DNA of 64,000 nucleotides from Bolinopsis microptera (Eukaryota; Ctenophora; Tentaculata; Lobata; Bolinopsidae), in the NCBI RefSeq assembly GCF_026151205.1, contig NC_087078.1, forward strand, positions 10,062,675-10,126,674, written 5' to 3'. The notes below the pieces were generated by a model. It had not been told where the DNA came from. It saw nothing but the letters and a program-made list of their open reading frames with translations, and searched no databases. Both the position numbers and the translations under genes were made by a program. Positions 9,746 to 21,830 of this stretch are shown piece after piece. Numbering within the stretch: the first letter of the stretch is position 1; every line of letters starts with the position of its first letter.

Positions 9746-12016
9746 CCTCCTCCTCCTCCTCCTCCTCCTCCTCCTCCTCCTCCTCCTCCTCCTCCTCCTC
9801 CTCCTCCTCCTCCTCCTCCTCCTCCTCCTCCTCCTCCTCCTCCTCCTCCTCCTCCTCCTCCTCATCCTCCTCCTCCTCCTCCTCCTTCTCCTCCTCCTCC
9901 TCCTCCTCCTCCTTCTCCTCCTCCTCCTCCTCCTCTTCTCAGTCCTCGTCCCCTTCAGTCCTCCTCCTCAGTCCTCAATCCTCCTCCTCCTCCTCTTCCT
10001 CCTCCTCCTCCTCCTCCTCCTCCTCCTCCTCCTCCTCCTCCTCCTCCTCCTCCTCCTCATCCTCAGTCCTCTTCCTTCTCCTTCTCCTTTTCCTCCTCCT
10101 CCTCCTCCTCCTCCTCCTCCTCCTCCTCCTCCTCCTCCTCCTCCTCCTCCTCCTCCTCCTCCTCCTCCTCCTCCTCTTCTCAGTCCTCGTCCCCTTCAGT
10201 CCTCCTCCTCAGTCCTCAATCCTCCTCCTCCTCCTCCTCCTCCTCCTCCTCCTCCTCCTCCTCCTCCTCCTCCTCCTCCTCCTCCTCCTCCTCCTCCTCC
10301 TCCTCCTCCTCCTCCTCCTCCTCCTCCTCCTCCTCCTCCTCCTCCTCCTCCTCCTCCTCCTCCTCCTCCTCCTCCTCCTCCTCCTCCTCCTCCTCCTCCT
10401 CCTCCTCCTCCTCCTCCTCCTCCTCCTCCTCCTCCTCCTCCTCCTCCTCCTCCTCCTCCTCCTCCTCCTCCTCCTCCTCCTCCTCCTCCTCCTCCTCCTC
10501 AGTCCTCAATTCTTCAATCCTCCGCATCCTTCTCAGCCCTCCCCTCAGTCCTCCTCCTTCTCTTCAGTCTCCTCTTCCTTCCTAGTCCTCCTCCTCCTTC
10601 TTCTTCTCCTCTTCTTTCCCAGTCCTCCTCCTCCTTCTCCTCTTCTCAGTATCCTCTTCTCAGTCCTCAGTCCTCCTCCTTCTCATTCCTCCTCTTCAGT
10701 CCTCCTCCTCTCTTCCTCCTCAGTCCGTATAAGTACGATACCTTCTCAGTCCTCAGTCCTCAGTCCTCCTTCTCCTCCTCCTCCTCAGTCCTCCTCCTCT
10801 TCCTTCTCCCCAGTCTTTCTCCTCCTTTTCCTCCTCCTCCTCCTCAGTCCTCATCTATCTCAGTCCTCGTATGTACGATACCTTCTCAGGTAAATAGAAT
10901 TTCAGGACAACATTCTGCTTCCAGACACTACATTGGTTGTTACACTAAGTTTGTGTATCCTAATTTTAAAACTCGTGTGGCTGCAGTCCTGATCTTGCTC
11001 CGCCTCCACACCACCAATAGTAATACGCGTATCGATTACTGCGTGGAAATTAATACGGGCATGGAACAGGTCACCCGTATTAATTTTATTTCACAAATAA
11101 AAATGTCATATTTTTTTCACTGTATTAATTGGCCATGGAACTAGAGGGTAAGTAATATTAAAGATTAGCTCTTTGAATTTTGTTTGTTCGCATTAACGCA
11201 GTAAATAGAGAACCGTTAAGGAACATTTGTCAAGTTACCTTGGGACCCCAGGCTATAATTTTCATCCGCCGAATAGAGATTCGGCGGAATGACAGGCTGA
11301 GCGCCGCCCAGTAATTGTTAAGGGGCTATATCAAATACCAAGCTATATTGTATGTTGTTCTACCAGCAGGGTTGTGAAAAACGTAAATGGTAAACTCAAA
11401 AAACGTGCTTTTTTCTATTTTTTTCAAAAAACGAGAAAAAAACGAGAAAAAACGTTCGCATAATCAATAATCTAATCAAGCCGACTCACGTGAAAATTCA
11501 AAATGTAGCGGTATGACCAATCAAACTTGCCAGTTGAGTTGAATGTTGAATACTTTTGCTTTCTAAGTTGCTGTACATGTAACACGAATAACTAAAAGGG
11601 GTGGGAATCAGCTGCAGTTTTATCTTTCTATCAGTAACTCAGTAACTGTGAGCAAGAAATGAGATTATGACCATGCTACCTACTAAGAGGGCAACATCAG
11701 ATGTTGAATAGAGTTTGGTTGTACTTTCTGGAAATATCAAATATGAAACATCCTAATATGCGCTAATTTCAAATTTCAAGCTGGAACTGCTTCAAAATTG
11801 AAAAGATTGAATGCGTATCAGAATCATATCACGGCACCAAATAAATACAGAGAGCGGCAGGATTACAGTATCGAAGGTGAAAGTACGGAGCAGAGAGAGA
11901 GAGAGCCGACATAGTGCGACTTATACAAGAAGTGACTGTACGGCTGGGTGTAACTTATGAGTTATTGCTGGATGTATAAGTGCGCGTCTCAGTCTCGCAC
12001 GTTTGCTTAGCTGCTA
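9746..12016. repeat. Tandem duplication, unit 2
   Basis: Second copy of the TCC-plus-flank unit. The final TCC array is clearly longer than in unit 1 (about 10222-10500 against about 8025-8212), while the 1.5 kb after it looks identical. No gene. Confidence 0.85.
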
Positions 12017-12369
12017 CACATATAATCTGACGGTATAATATACTAATATAGCAGAGTCTGGAATGTTTGCTTAAATACAATAATAAAGTGAGTAATGAGG
12101 ATATGTGATGGATCGTTTCGATACTTTGCAGTTTTAATAGGAATGTAAGTGTACAGTGTAACTGAAGACTGCAATCAGCTTATGTGATTGTGGCCCATGC
12201 CTCAGTGTTCGTACTTCGCTGGTTCGTTTACTGGTAATCGGTGACCGTCAAAACATTGTAAATTTCCATATAAATCACAACATTTTTTAAATAAATACGC
12301 AAAAACCTGTTAAAAAACGTAAAACGCTCTAATTCAAAAAAAACGTAAAACACGTATTTCACAAACCTG
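12017..12369. other. Non-coding spacer
   Basis: Single-copy-looking AT-rich sequence between the tandem duplication and the block shared with 42885. It contains aaaacgtaaaac motifs. No gene or recognisable element seen. Confidence 0.4.
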
Positions 12370-13105
12370 AGTCTACCAGTACCACGCAGTTAAGCTGCAT
12401 TTTAATACTTGCCATGACACGACTTGCCATGAAGATCAAAGGATCCTCAGCTGAAACACTTTACTAAGTAACTAAAAACCATTAGTATTGGAATAAACAC
12501 GTGACATTGCGAGTAAACACTCTCCAGAGTCCGGACAAAATCTGTGGACGAAATGGACAAAATCTGTCACAAATACATTACCGTTGCGTCAGCCTTGTTG
12601 CACAATCAAAGATTGGTCGGAAAAAGAGTTATGCAGTAGTCGAGCAGGTGAGGTCGTGTGCACCGCAAAAGTGGTTAAGTCGGATCATTGTCAAGGTCGT
12701 GGTTGGGCTTATGCTTTGGGTTGGGTTTTGGATACGGGTAGACCGTAGGGTCCATAGTTTCGCTACCACCATTTCGCTACCACCGTGCGATTAGACTACT
12801 TTAAATCCTATAACTATAAGTTACAGGACAATTTTTCGATGAATGATTTGACTAAGAGGCCAGGCCCAGCTGTTGAGTGAGTTGTATTTAGAATGACTAG
12901 CAGGAACCTGTCCAACCCTAAAGTGGTGTCAAGACTCAAGAGACTAAAATTATTTTAGTAAAATAATTATTACTTCCTTTTCTGATTAAAATACAACCGG
13001 CTTTTTTTGAAAGCCAGTTGTATTTTTGCAGCAAATCAGATCGTGACACTGTTAGTAGGGCACCCTACGAAAGAAATAGAGACTTTTGGAAGTGTCGTCT
13101 GAATA
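12370..13105. repeat. Segmental-duplication block shared with 42885-43546
   Basis: Starts at CTACCAGTACCACGCA and runs through TTCGCTACCACCATTTCGC to the GACTAGCAGGAACCTG element end and the AAAATACAACCGG hairpin (12988-13027). It matches 42885-43546 nearly base for base; part of it (about 12740-12970) occurs again at 44285-44500. It ends at the TCTGAATATATA target where the retroelement stack begins. Predicted frames here show no homology. Confidence 0.75.
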
Positions 13106-13605
13106 TATATATTTTTTTGTTGGGGACCGGCCCGAAGTACCAGCCAATGTTTAGTTTTACTCAAAAAATAATATATATAATAAGTGTTATCAATTAAAAC
13201 TCAAAACTCACTAAAGATTAGATCTCATTAAAACGATTAATATGTATATCATGGAGCTTGTCGAACAAAGCATAGCTGAGCACATATAAAGTTGCCTTTA
13301 TCATATTAATGCCCTTTTATAGTTGTAGAGTGGAAACAGGCGCATAGCTACGGCTAGCTAGCTATTCCAAAATTTTTTAAATTTAACGACTGTTATCAGT
13401 CGCATAGCGTCATGCCTTTTTAGCTGGCGAATTGATGGCAGTGTAACTGAGATGGTATGCAGTGAAATTGATTCTGTGATGGCGTGCTTATGAGACAGAG
13501 ATATTATTAGCATTGCGGTTGATGTTGCGCTCTGATTTCCTTAGTCCCGTTATATTGTATAACATGAAGTTGGGCCATTCGTCTGCAATGCCCTCGTTTT
13601 GTTGA

Positions 13606-14095
13606 TCAATGAGCATGTTTTTTTATGCACCTTTTGTAGATGTTAAGGTTGAATAGACTTGGCAAGGAAGTTGTTGCGACACTATATCTGTTTATTGCTA
13701 GTAGTGGACCTTTGTAGAATACTGAATTATTGTAAGGGTATTTACCATATTCATCTGACCATGTAGTTGTAAGACTTGAATCCGGATTGGCGACGTTAAA
13801 TATTGGTGCACTGTTAGGTATTGTTTTCTTTATAGAGGGAGGCACTAAACTTGGGAAGTTTTTCAGCTTATGTATAAAAACTAATGCGTTCTTTACGATG
13901 ATACTATGAACTGTCAATATTTTGTGTACATAGAAACCAGACTTGGTACTTGCTGGTGGTGTACCATCTTGTACCGTAATTAACAAAACCTGGTAGTATT
14001 GCTCTAAGACCCATTTTTTGTTTTACAAATAGTGTTTCTATATGGGATTGGCTGCAAAACCCCAGACGAGGGAGCAGTAATTAAGGTGAGACTGC
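13606..14095 (-). pseudogene. Retrotransposon ORF2, C-terminal tail
   Basis: QSHLNYCSLVWGFAANP at the right edge is the RT-thumb sequence expected after the piece ending at 15030. A 126-codon frame (13986-13606) then gives a typical LINE C-terminus ending LFNLNIYKRCIKKH. Stop codons and a frameshift near 14040 break it. The 3' untranslated region runs on to the A-tail at 13118. Confidence 0.6.
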
Positions 14096-14119
14096 ACAAA
14101 AGCTGTGATATATTTATAA

Positions 14120-14873
14120 ACCCCTCCGGGATAGAATAAGATTCTGATAATCCCGGCTCCCGCTAAATAGATTCTGATAATCCCGGCTCCCGCTGTTAGT
14201 TTTTTCCCCGCTGAATAAATAACCCCGGCACAGCTTTTATAATCCCGCCCCGCTAATTTGGCTCAACAAGATTGTTTTGTTTTGATATTCCATGAGAATT
14301 TCAACCGCGTACTGTCACGTGTTTTGATGACGTGTATCACGTGACTAACTACTACGACGCGCATTGGTAAAAAAATGTCACGTGACCTATGGCTTAACGT
14401 AAGAACTATAAATACACTCGATCTACGTATCGGTCTAATTGAAGGCGCTGGCAAAACTCCAGCACCTACATTACTTAAACTGTTACATTATTGGACCAGT
14501 TCCAAAACTTGTCTCGACGGTTACATTTGATTTTGTCCGGTTCGGTTAATTTTGTCGAGTTTGATATAAGCCATGTATTATAGTCGTCTACTTTGATGAA
14601 CTTCATGACACGATATCATTATTAGCTTTTATCGCTTGCCAGGCTTAACTCGACGCCCCTTATCGATATTCATATCATTCAACGTTCTGACTGAGGAATA
14701 ATGTTAGATATAACGCCAATTTCAAAAGTCATAGTACCTTAGTTGTATTTATTTGGATGTCCCCAATTCCATTTCATATTTTCCATAATGATCTCATATA
14801 GCTAGAATTAATATAAGAGTAATATAAGAGTAAAATGTCAAATTTGTTGGTCCTAGCACTAACCCGGAGGGGT
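14120..14873. mobile_element. 754-bp MITE-like element flanked by TTATAA
   Basis: Termini ACCCCTCCGGGATAG and, inverted, ACCCCTCCGGGTTAG, about 15 bp. TTATAA lies on both sides (14114-14119 and 14874-14879). A 26-bp direct duplication (agattctgataatcccggct...) lies at 14139-14192. CACGTG motifs and a TGACGTG lie at 14315-14385. No ORF of note. It sits within a slightly larger insertion in the LINE thumb. Confidence 0.75.
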
Positions 14874-14879
14874 TTATAA

Positions 14880-15029
14880 CACATAACACCGGCACGCTTA
14901 AGTTATATTAAAATAACCCCTCGTGCTAAAGCACGTCGGGGTTATTTTCATAATAATCCCTCGTGCTTCGCACTCGAAATTATTATAAATTTTTCCCGCG
15001 CGTCGCGGGAAAAATTGAAATATAATCCC
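14880..15029. repeat. Cluster of GC-rich hairpins
   Basis: Three stem-loops in 150 bp: CCCCTCGTGCTAAAGCACG at 14917, a ccctcgtgcttcgcactcg-type one at 14967, and TTTTTCCCGCG ... CGCGGGAAAAA at 14991-15016. This DNA is foreign to the LINE on either side and probably belongs to the insertion that received the MITE. Confidence 0.6.
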
Positions 15030-15940
15030 TGCGCATGCCGAGGTTATGTGTGTTGTAAACGTGCTTCCAGAGGCAAATATTTTTAAGTTTGTACATGACT
15101 CCAATGTATCTGGCCATTTTCATTTTCATGGCAGAAATATGTTGCGACCAGTTCAGTTTGTTATCTATTATAACTCCTAAGAAACGGGCTTCTGTTTTTT
15201 TTTCGATTGTGACACCAGAAATTACTACATCGCGATAAATAAGGTTTCTTTGCCGAGAAAAGATCATATAATTCGTTTTTTAAAGATTTAGAGCTAATCG
15301 TTGTTATCTACCCATTTTACTAAGACATCGCTAAGAATTTTGAGCTTATCATAAACCTCGTTTATATTTTCTCCTGTTAGAAAATGTTTGCATCATCTGC
15401 GTACATGATGAAATTAGCTATTTCGGATATAATTTGAGGAAGATCGTTTATGTAGATTATAAAAGGAGAGGTCCCAAAATTGAACCTTGGGGGTACACCG
15501 TAAATAATGGGGTTTGCTGAGGATTCAGAGGATCCAATTGATACATACTGGTTTCTGTTCATAAGATATGATTTAAACCAGTTTAAAGCTAGACCTCTTA
15601 TGCCATAGTGCTCGAGCTTATTCAGGAGTATGGAGTGATCTACAAGGTCAAAGGCTTTGCTAAAGTCAATCAAAAGGAGCAAAGTAACTTGCTTTTTGGA
15701 CATTGAATTGAAGATTCTGTCTTTAGCATTAAGAAGGGCATGTTCACAAGACCTACCTGGGCGGAAGCCGTATTGATTTTCACAAAGTATATTGTAGGTA
15801 TCCAAGAAATTTATGACTCGATTGTGCATAAGCTTTTCGTAGACTTTTGAGAAAGTGGCAAGTAGAGATATCGGTCTGTAATTTTTTGATGTCAGTTTAG
15901 ATCCACCTTTATGTACAGGAACTACTTTTGCCGTTTTCAA
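15030..15940 (-). pseudogene. Retrotransposon ORF2, reverse transcriptase domain
   Basis: Contains the RT core in order: VVPVHKGG, NYRPISLL, YGFRPGRSCEHAL, LLLIDFSKAFD (first catalytic Asp), YGVPP (usually GVPQGS, degraded here), YINDLP and MYADDANIF (catalytic YADD). A frame change follows near 15376. The thumb resumes at 15267 with FLGVIIDNKLNW. Such order and motifs place it with CR1/L2/Jockey-type elements. It is broken by frameshifts and then by foreign sequence from about 15030 down to about 14095, where QSHLNYCSLVWG continues. Confidence 0.8.
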
Positions 15941-16335
15941 GGCTTGGGGAAAGACCCTTGTTCGAACGAGCTGTTAACAACGTGGGCCAATACAGTGGTA
16001 AAATTATGACAGCTGTTGGCAATTTTGAGTGGTTGGATTTTGGTGTCAAGAGTAGCTTTATTCTTAAATAGGTTAATAACGTCTTGAACTTCGGTAGTTG
16101 TGACTGGTTTATGTAGATACTATTTGGAGAAGGGTTGCGAAGTGTCCCCTGGGCCCCACCAGGATCGAACGTGGTCCTACTACTAATTTCAGATTTAATT
16201 TTTGGAGCGATGTTTGAGAAGTGATCATTAAATTTTTCTGCTACTGCTGCCGCGCGGAGTGCTGACTTGTCCGTTTTCCGTCCGACAGTTTTATCGATGT
16301 AGGTTTAGCTGGTTTCCTATTCAGAAGACCGTTAA

Positions 16336-17355
16336 TCATCTGCCACTGCTTCTTAGAATTATCTTTGTGTTGTTCGAAGAATTTTTTGTAGTATATGTTT
16401 TTGGCTTTGTCAACGTGTTTAGTGCAAAACTTTTCAAACGGTCGTATTTTAGCTGGTTCCTATCAACTGGTTCCTTAACAAAATCATGATATGCCTGATT
16501 TTTTCGTTCTATAGCTTCTTCAAGCCAGGGCAGTATCCATGGTTTGGGATTAACACGTTCATTTTGTCTGCGCTCGGACTGTCTCTTAGTCGGGTAGGCA
16601 GCGTTATAAATCCTGTTGTAAGCCGAATTTAAACAATCAAACTGCTGGTTAGCATCATGGGTATTGTTAGTATTACAGACCAATTTTCTTCCATTATTAA
16701 ATCTCTAAATTTATGGTTGTTGGCCTCATTAAAACTACGTACGTTGGTTTGAGTTGGATTTTGATTATAAGATGCGGAGCGGTAACTGCTGGTGGATGTA
16801 TTATCAAGATTAATTGTTGTAACTATCGCTAAGTGATCCAACAGATCTGTCGTTAATACGTTGCAGCTTATTGTATCTTCAAGATTGTTCGTGTAGATAT
16901 GATCAATAAGCGTGGCACTGTGGTCTGTTATGCGAGTTGGACGTGATACAATTTGGATGAAACCGTAAGAGGATGCAATATCTATAATGCTTTGACATGC
17001 CTGGTTGCTACTGTGCTTCAGTAAATTTAGGTTAAAATCTCCATGTAACGTCATATGTTTGCGAGAGTGTCTTCCCAGGTTGTGAAGTGTACTTTTAAAA
17101 ATCTCAAGAAATGCTTCAGGTTTTCTAGCGGGAGAGCGATAAACATTTCCAATTATCTTTGTTCTATTATATCCTTTACACTGGTGGATCTTGATAAATT
17201 GAAATTCGCCGCTAGTATTTGAGGGTTCAGGGTTGGGATTGAAAACATCAATTTTATCAGAGTCAACTACACGTTTGTGTATGTATATGGCAAGCCCCCC
17301 CACCTTTACCCGTTGTGCGGATGGGATCTTGGATATGCCGGTTCATGGAATCCAT
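16336..17355 (-). pseudogene. Retrotransposon ORF2, endonuclease C-terminal part and linker
   Basis: Continues the endonuclease after the TTAA insertion. GGLAIYIHKR, NVYRSP, LHGDFNLNLL, LIDHIYTN and LLDHLAIV are the usual AP-endonuclease motifs, including the catalytic GDFN and DH pairs. Frame changes near 17300 (in a run of C) and near 16680, plus stop codons, show decay. The segment after 16680 is the linker before the RT domain (RKNQAYHDFVKEP). Confidence 0.7.
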
Positions 17356-17359
17356 TTAA

Positions 17360-19385
17360 AGGACCAGTTAACTGAAAAATTTGTAGTCTCCAATTTGGCT
17401 AAGATTTAAATCAGCTGTGACAAACTGGTAAAGAATCGTATCGCCGAAAGAACCAATTCTCTAGCGTAGGTGTAACGCGTGTTATTGTAATAATAAGCTG
17501 TGGCCTCGTGACGTCATAAAGTCCCTCAGTGCGCGCTTGCATAGCGTAATTTACATTACAAATGTTTATCATCGTCAATAAAACACGTGTAACTCACTCA
17601 AATTTAGAATTATGACTATTACCCTAGTTCTCCAAAATCCTTATAGTTTTGGCTATCATCCTAACTAAAGGAATAGCTGATTGGATGTACAGTGCTCACG
17701 TCATGATTTTAAACAGTGATATAGGTTCTTGAACAGTGGCGGGTGAATGTACGGTTAGAAAGTTTCTGCTATTACAACTTATGTCATATGTGATAATTTT
17801 GGATTGTTTTCATTGCTTAATTACACAAGCAGGGAGACTGTACCGATTATTTTTCCCCAGTCCATGAAACTCTAACGAATTTAGAAAGGATACAGATAAG
17901 TAGGAGTTTGTTCAATTCCGAGAGCAATTATATTTATAGCATAGCGAAATTTCTAACTTTAATCTGCAAGTGTCTGCCAGTACAGGAGACAAGAAGTCTG
18001 GCTACTTTACGGCCGTTCCTCTGGGACCATTAGTAGAAGTAGCTTCTATCAGAACAGTGCCGTGGGAACAGAATTCCCGCCAAAATACCCGGTCTACCAA
18101 ATAGTAAAATTACTGATTGGAGGTGTGTACGGTGTGAGGTGTGTTTTGAATAAGACTTCCGGCTTACCTAGTTGTTATCCTAATTGCATTATCATCGGTG
18201 CATAACATAAATAAACTACTGGTAAGTTTAAATACCAAGTGCAAACGTGTTCAGTCGATCGACCCACTGAACAACTATAGAATTTCCAAGACCCTATTAT
18301 TCTCTGGCCATATATTACGGCACGATCGATTGTTAGATGGCTAAATGACCAACGTTAATCTATACAATTCTAAAACTATGAGCTAGCACTTTAATCTAAA
18401 AATACCTTTTTTATATTACTCCTGATTTTTACATTTCACGTAAAACATTGTCGCCAGAGGTTGATCATGGACACTAACAGCTTAATTTGAGATAAATGAC
18501 TTATGAGTTTCTCTAAAGTCAACTCTAAAGTTGTGTAGTCCAGTCATTTATGGACATTTATGGAAATGAACCTGCAAATGTTCTAATACTCACGAAACTT
18601 TGCACAGACCTTCCCGAAGTTATGATTAAACGATTTTCGTTTGGAGACATTTTTTTGACCGTGGAGAAAACCCAGGAGGGCCACGCCCATATTGACCCAA
18701 TAACGTAACCGACCCCTTGCTTCTGAAGGTCGTAGAGACTTCAAAATAGGCTTGAACGAAGCCGCATATGCATGTTTATATAGGAGTTATTGAGCAACAC
18801 ATGGCCTAAAATCCTTACTTTTCGATAAATTCGCCAAAAACCATTTTGGGCGTGGTGCTAAGCCCATTTTCGATATGATCGTGATGGAGTCTTCAGACAG
18901 GGATGCAAAAGAACCGCAATTAGCATATTAATATATGACTTACGAACAACATATGCCTTAAAGTGCTTATTTTTTCAGTTATTGGCGAAAAACTGATTTT
19001 CGGTTCCAGAAATCATGCAAACTATGGGTATCTGGTTAATTGGGCTATGAAGGCCCTAAAGGTTTTTGAATGTGTGCAAATTGTGCAGAATGGCCATGTT
19101 TATATACAACTTATGAAGCAACATGTACCCTAAATTACTTACTTTTCGAGTTATTCGGGGGAAAAGATTGTATTATGTCCATTTTTTTACCTGTAAAATA
19201 CAGTCTCACGAGCTACTCTGCGCGCAAGAGGGACTTTATGACGTCATCGCCAAAATAATACAAACGCTATTTACATGCGTTAGAGAGCAGTTAGAGATTT
19301 AGGAATTTCGACTCGTTGCTTAGTTTGCTATTTGTCACAATCTGTCAAAATATGAGGATAACTTTTTTTTCAGTTAACTGGTCCT
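17360..19385. mobile_element. 2,026-bp non-autonomous DNA element with TTAA target duplication
   Basis: Ends AGGACCAGTTAACTGAAAAA at the left and the complement TTTTTTTCAGTTAACTGGTCCT-type sequence at the right, about 20 bp of terminal inverted repeat. TTAA flanks it on both sides (17356-17359 and 19386-19389). It interrupts the endonuclease of the LINE exactly, which confirms the borders. TTAA targets are typical of piggyBac-type transposons, though the terminus is not the common CCY form. The interior has no transposase ORF; it is AT-rich with short duplicated phrases such as acttatgaagcaacatg. Confidence 0.85.
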
Positions 19386-19389
19386 TTAA

Positions 19390-19944
19390 TGTGATGTCGT
19401 TTATTCCGTTGGGCAATTTTCCTAGAGTGCAGTTAGTTTCGTTAAAACACAATACATCATACTTATCATATATTTCTATATCTTCTCGTAGTTGATCAAT
19501 ATTTTTGAAAAGGGATCTGATGTTCATGGAAAATGTTTTAAGTTGAGAGGATGTCGACCTTTTCACGTTACGTTGCTGTTTATACTGACAGTGAGTTAGG
19601 AAAGCCGAAATGTCACTCCATGTTGAATCATGGTGCTCTTCGTTGGTCATGGCGTCTCCAATAAGATTACATCGACTATTTTGAGCGTATGGATTATAAA
19701 TAGCGCCATTAAGCTTATTGTAGTCATCGTAAATTTCATAGTAAGTCGCGTAAAATCCAGGAATAAGACTCTCACAACAGCTTGTACAACCTAAATTTTC
19801 CTTAAAACATTTGACGTGGACGTTGTTATGGCACCATGAGCAGCTGCGGATGTTTTTGGAAGAATAACACCAACCGCTACAGCTACCACATTTTATTTTG
19901 ATTTTATGACCAGAAGTATCAGCAACATTTCCATTCGCTGCCAT
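19390..19944 (-). pseudogene. Retrotransposon ORF2, N-terminal zinc finger and start of endonuclease
   Basis: Starts at an ATG (19944). Residues about 19-57 have paired Cys/His (CGSC, CSWCH, HVKC, CTSCC), a PHD/RING-like zinc finger. Near residue 140 comes SMNIRSLFKNIDQL and then LCFNETNCTLG, the N-terminal strands of an AP-type endonuclease with its catalytic Glu. The frame is cut at 19389 by the TTAA element; the coding sense resumes at 17355. Downstream of it lies a 740-bp non-coding gap (19945-20684) before ORF1. Confidence 0.7.
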
Positions 19945-20684
19945 TTTAAATTAACTCTTATGCTTGTGGAAGAATTAGAGAATAAAAAATGTATAAATTT
20001 ATAAATAACGTAAAATATATCTATACTAGTGCAAATCAGATTCTTTCACGAGAACCGGAGGTCCTGTATGCTACAGAATCGTGATCCGAGTCTTATCTAC
20101 TTATTTGTTAAAAATATTCGCTAAATCAGATGTAACAATATAGTGCCCTTATCTCGATTCTCGGGCTTATCAGTATGATAATATGACTTTACCTAGAGTG
20201 TATATTAAAATCGTTGTGATTTTGTATGTTGTTGTGTGAAATTGTGTAGTTTTGTGTGGTGATTTTTGCTATTTAGTTGTTTGTGAAGTTTTCGAAAATA
20301 CTGTTGCACTGAACTTTGACTGAGGAAACTGCTTGATGCTGATTTACCAGAGAAGCTTCTATAATTATTAGATAAAATGTGCACAGTTTTGTTTGGTAAT
20401 GTGAAAATGTTTTAGGTAATGTATGGTGGGATGATAAGAGACAAAAATGCTTGATAGTTAAAGAATGTTCATCAGTTCATCTGATAGGCTTAAGGAGATA
20501 AGCATTTTCGACCAACCAGATCATTTCTTCAAAAATCGATCGTGGTAGCAATCAAATGATGAATTTGGTTGAGGAGTGAGGATGTACTGAAAAAGATATG
20601 AAAATAACTTGATGATATGCTTAATTTAAGGGCTTTACAGAATAGGTTGATTTTTATATAATTAATTCATTCATGGATTAGTAG

Positions 20685-21830
20685 TCAACTTCGGTGATAT
20701 CTGAAAGGACTGTTAGGCTCATGGTGGTAGAGCCACGCACAGTTCCTGTGGCGTGGCAGTTCTGATCCACATAACTTGCCAACGCAGTTGACAAGTTCAT
20801 TTGCAACAGCCCTTCTGACATCGTGATGTAAATGGATGCCATGCTTATCATTGCGGTCCCATACGTAGTATGAATGAACCCGCTTGATAACGGCATGGGC
20901 ATCGTAAAATGTCAGATTGGGAATCACCCTGGCGAGATTCACCATACATAGATTAAAATCATCAATTTCTCTGTTCAACCAACCAATTCTAGTTAAAGAC
21001 AAAGCACAAAAAACAAACTGTGTGCTTTTGTTGCTTTTACAGCTTTCGACAAGGCGGGGACAAAAGTTATCAGCCAGACTCTTGGCAGATTTTCCATATC
21101 GTGAAAGATCGTTTATGCCACATGAAATGATCACAGTTTTGGCATGTTTGAGGTCATGATCCAAAGAGTCTATGAGCTGGTAGTTTAAACGCTTCTGACA
21201 GCGGTGGCCGGGTATCTGATCGAACAACCATTCAGGTGTTTCACGATGAATAGAGTCATGTATGAATAGGACCCTGGAGTGACGAGACTGAGAGGAGGAG
21301 TTCTGAGCTGGAGGGGCAACAGGTGGTATCCGATGGAGAGCTGGAGGTGCAGGCACAGTGCATGACTCTTGTTGTTTCAGTTTGCGGAAAGTCAGTGAAA
21401 TGCGTGGAAACCTTGCCGAGATATCGCGGTCAATGCCGTGGCGCCAGTTGTCCTGATCTGCTCGTGACATGACGTAAAGTGAACCGTGCTCAAGTGGAAT
21501 GTTATACTCGACAAAGGGGCCTACTGTACTTGATATCCTAAGGTTTCTAGTTGCTCCAAACGACACTGTATAAATTTGACTATCCTCCATTATGCTAGGT
21601 TCGCTGTCATTATGCATCGGTATGCCGACCGATCCGTCCTTGTATAACGTGCAAAGGCAAGTGTAGTTCTCTGGGGTTATGTCAGCGTCCAGTTTATGCA
21701 GTTGCTCGTACACACGTTTCAGAGTGGGTGGAAGTGGCCCAACAGAGACAGGAATTCGAGGTTCTGCCGTACATGTAGGGGACAGAGCCATAATAAGTTG
21801 TAATACGGCCTCCAGGGTGGTGCATGTCAA
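20685..21830 (-). CDS. Retrotransposon ORF1, AlkB-like dioxygenase plus SGNH hydrolase
   Basis: 381 codons from the first listed start; the true start may lie in the overlapping upstream frame. Residues 55-150 match the AlkB fold: HxD at 73-75 (HND), distal His131 (WRHGI) and RISLTFR at 143-149, giving the Fe(II) ligands and 2-oxoglutarate-binding Arg. A Pro/Ser-rich linker (152-185) follows. Residues 186-345 look like an SGNH/GDSL hydrolase: DS at 192-193 (block I), GIND at 238-241 (block III) and a His-rich block V near 330-333 (DKHGIHLH). AlkB proteins demethylate alkylated nucleic acids, and SGNH esterase domains are known in ORF1 of some CR1/L2 LINEs. Both catalytic sets are present, so activity is plausible. 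Role in retrotransposition is unknown. Confidence 0.7.
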   Translation of the reverse strand: MTCTTLEAVLQLIMALSPTCTAEPRIPVSVGPLPPTLKRVYEQLHKLDADITPENYTCLCTLYKDGSVGIPMHNDSEPSIMEDSQIYTVSFGATRNLRISSTVGPFVEYNIPLEHGSLYVMSRADQDNWRHGIDRDISARFPRISLTFRKLKQQESCTVPAPPALHRIPPVAPPAQNSSSQSRHSRVLFIHDSIHRETPEWLFDQIPGHRCQKRLNYQLIDSLDHDLKHAKTVIISCGINDLSRYGKSAKSLADNFCPRLVESCKSNKSTQFVFCALSLTRIGWLNREIDDFNLCMVNLARVIPNLTFYDAHAVIKRVHSYYVWDRNDKHGIHLHHDVRRAVANELVNCVGKLCGSELPRHRNCAWLYHHEPNSPFRYHRS

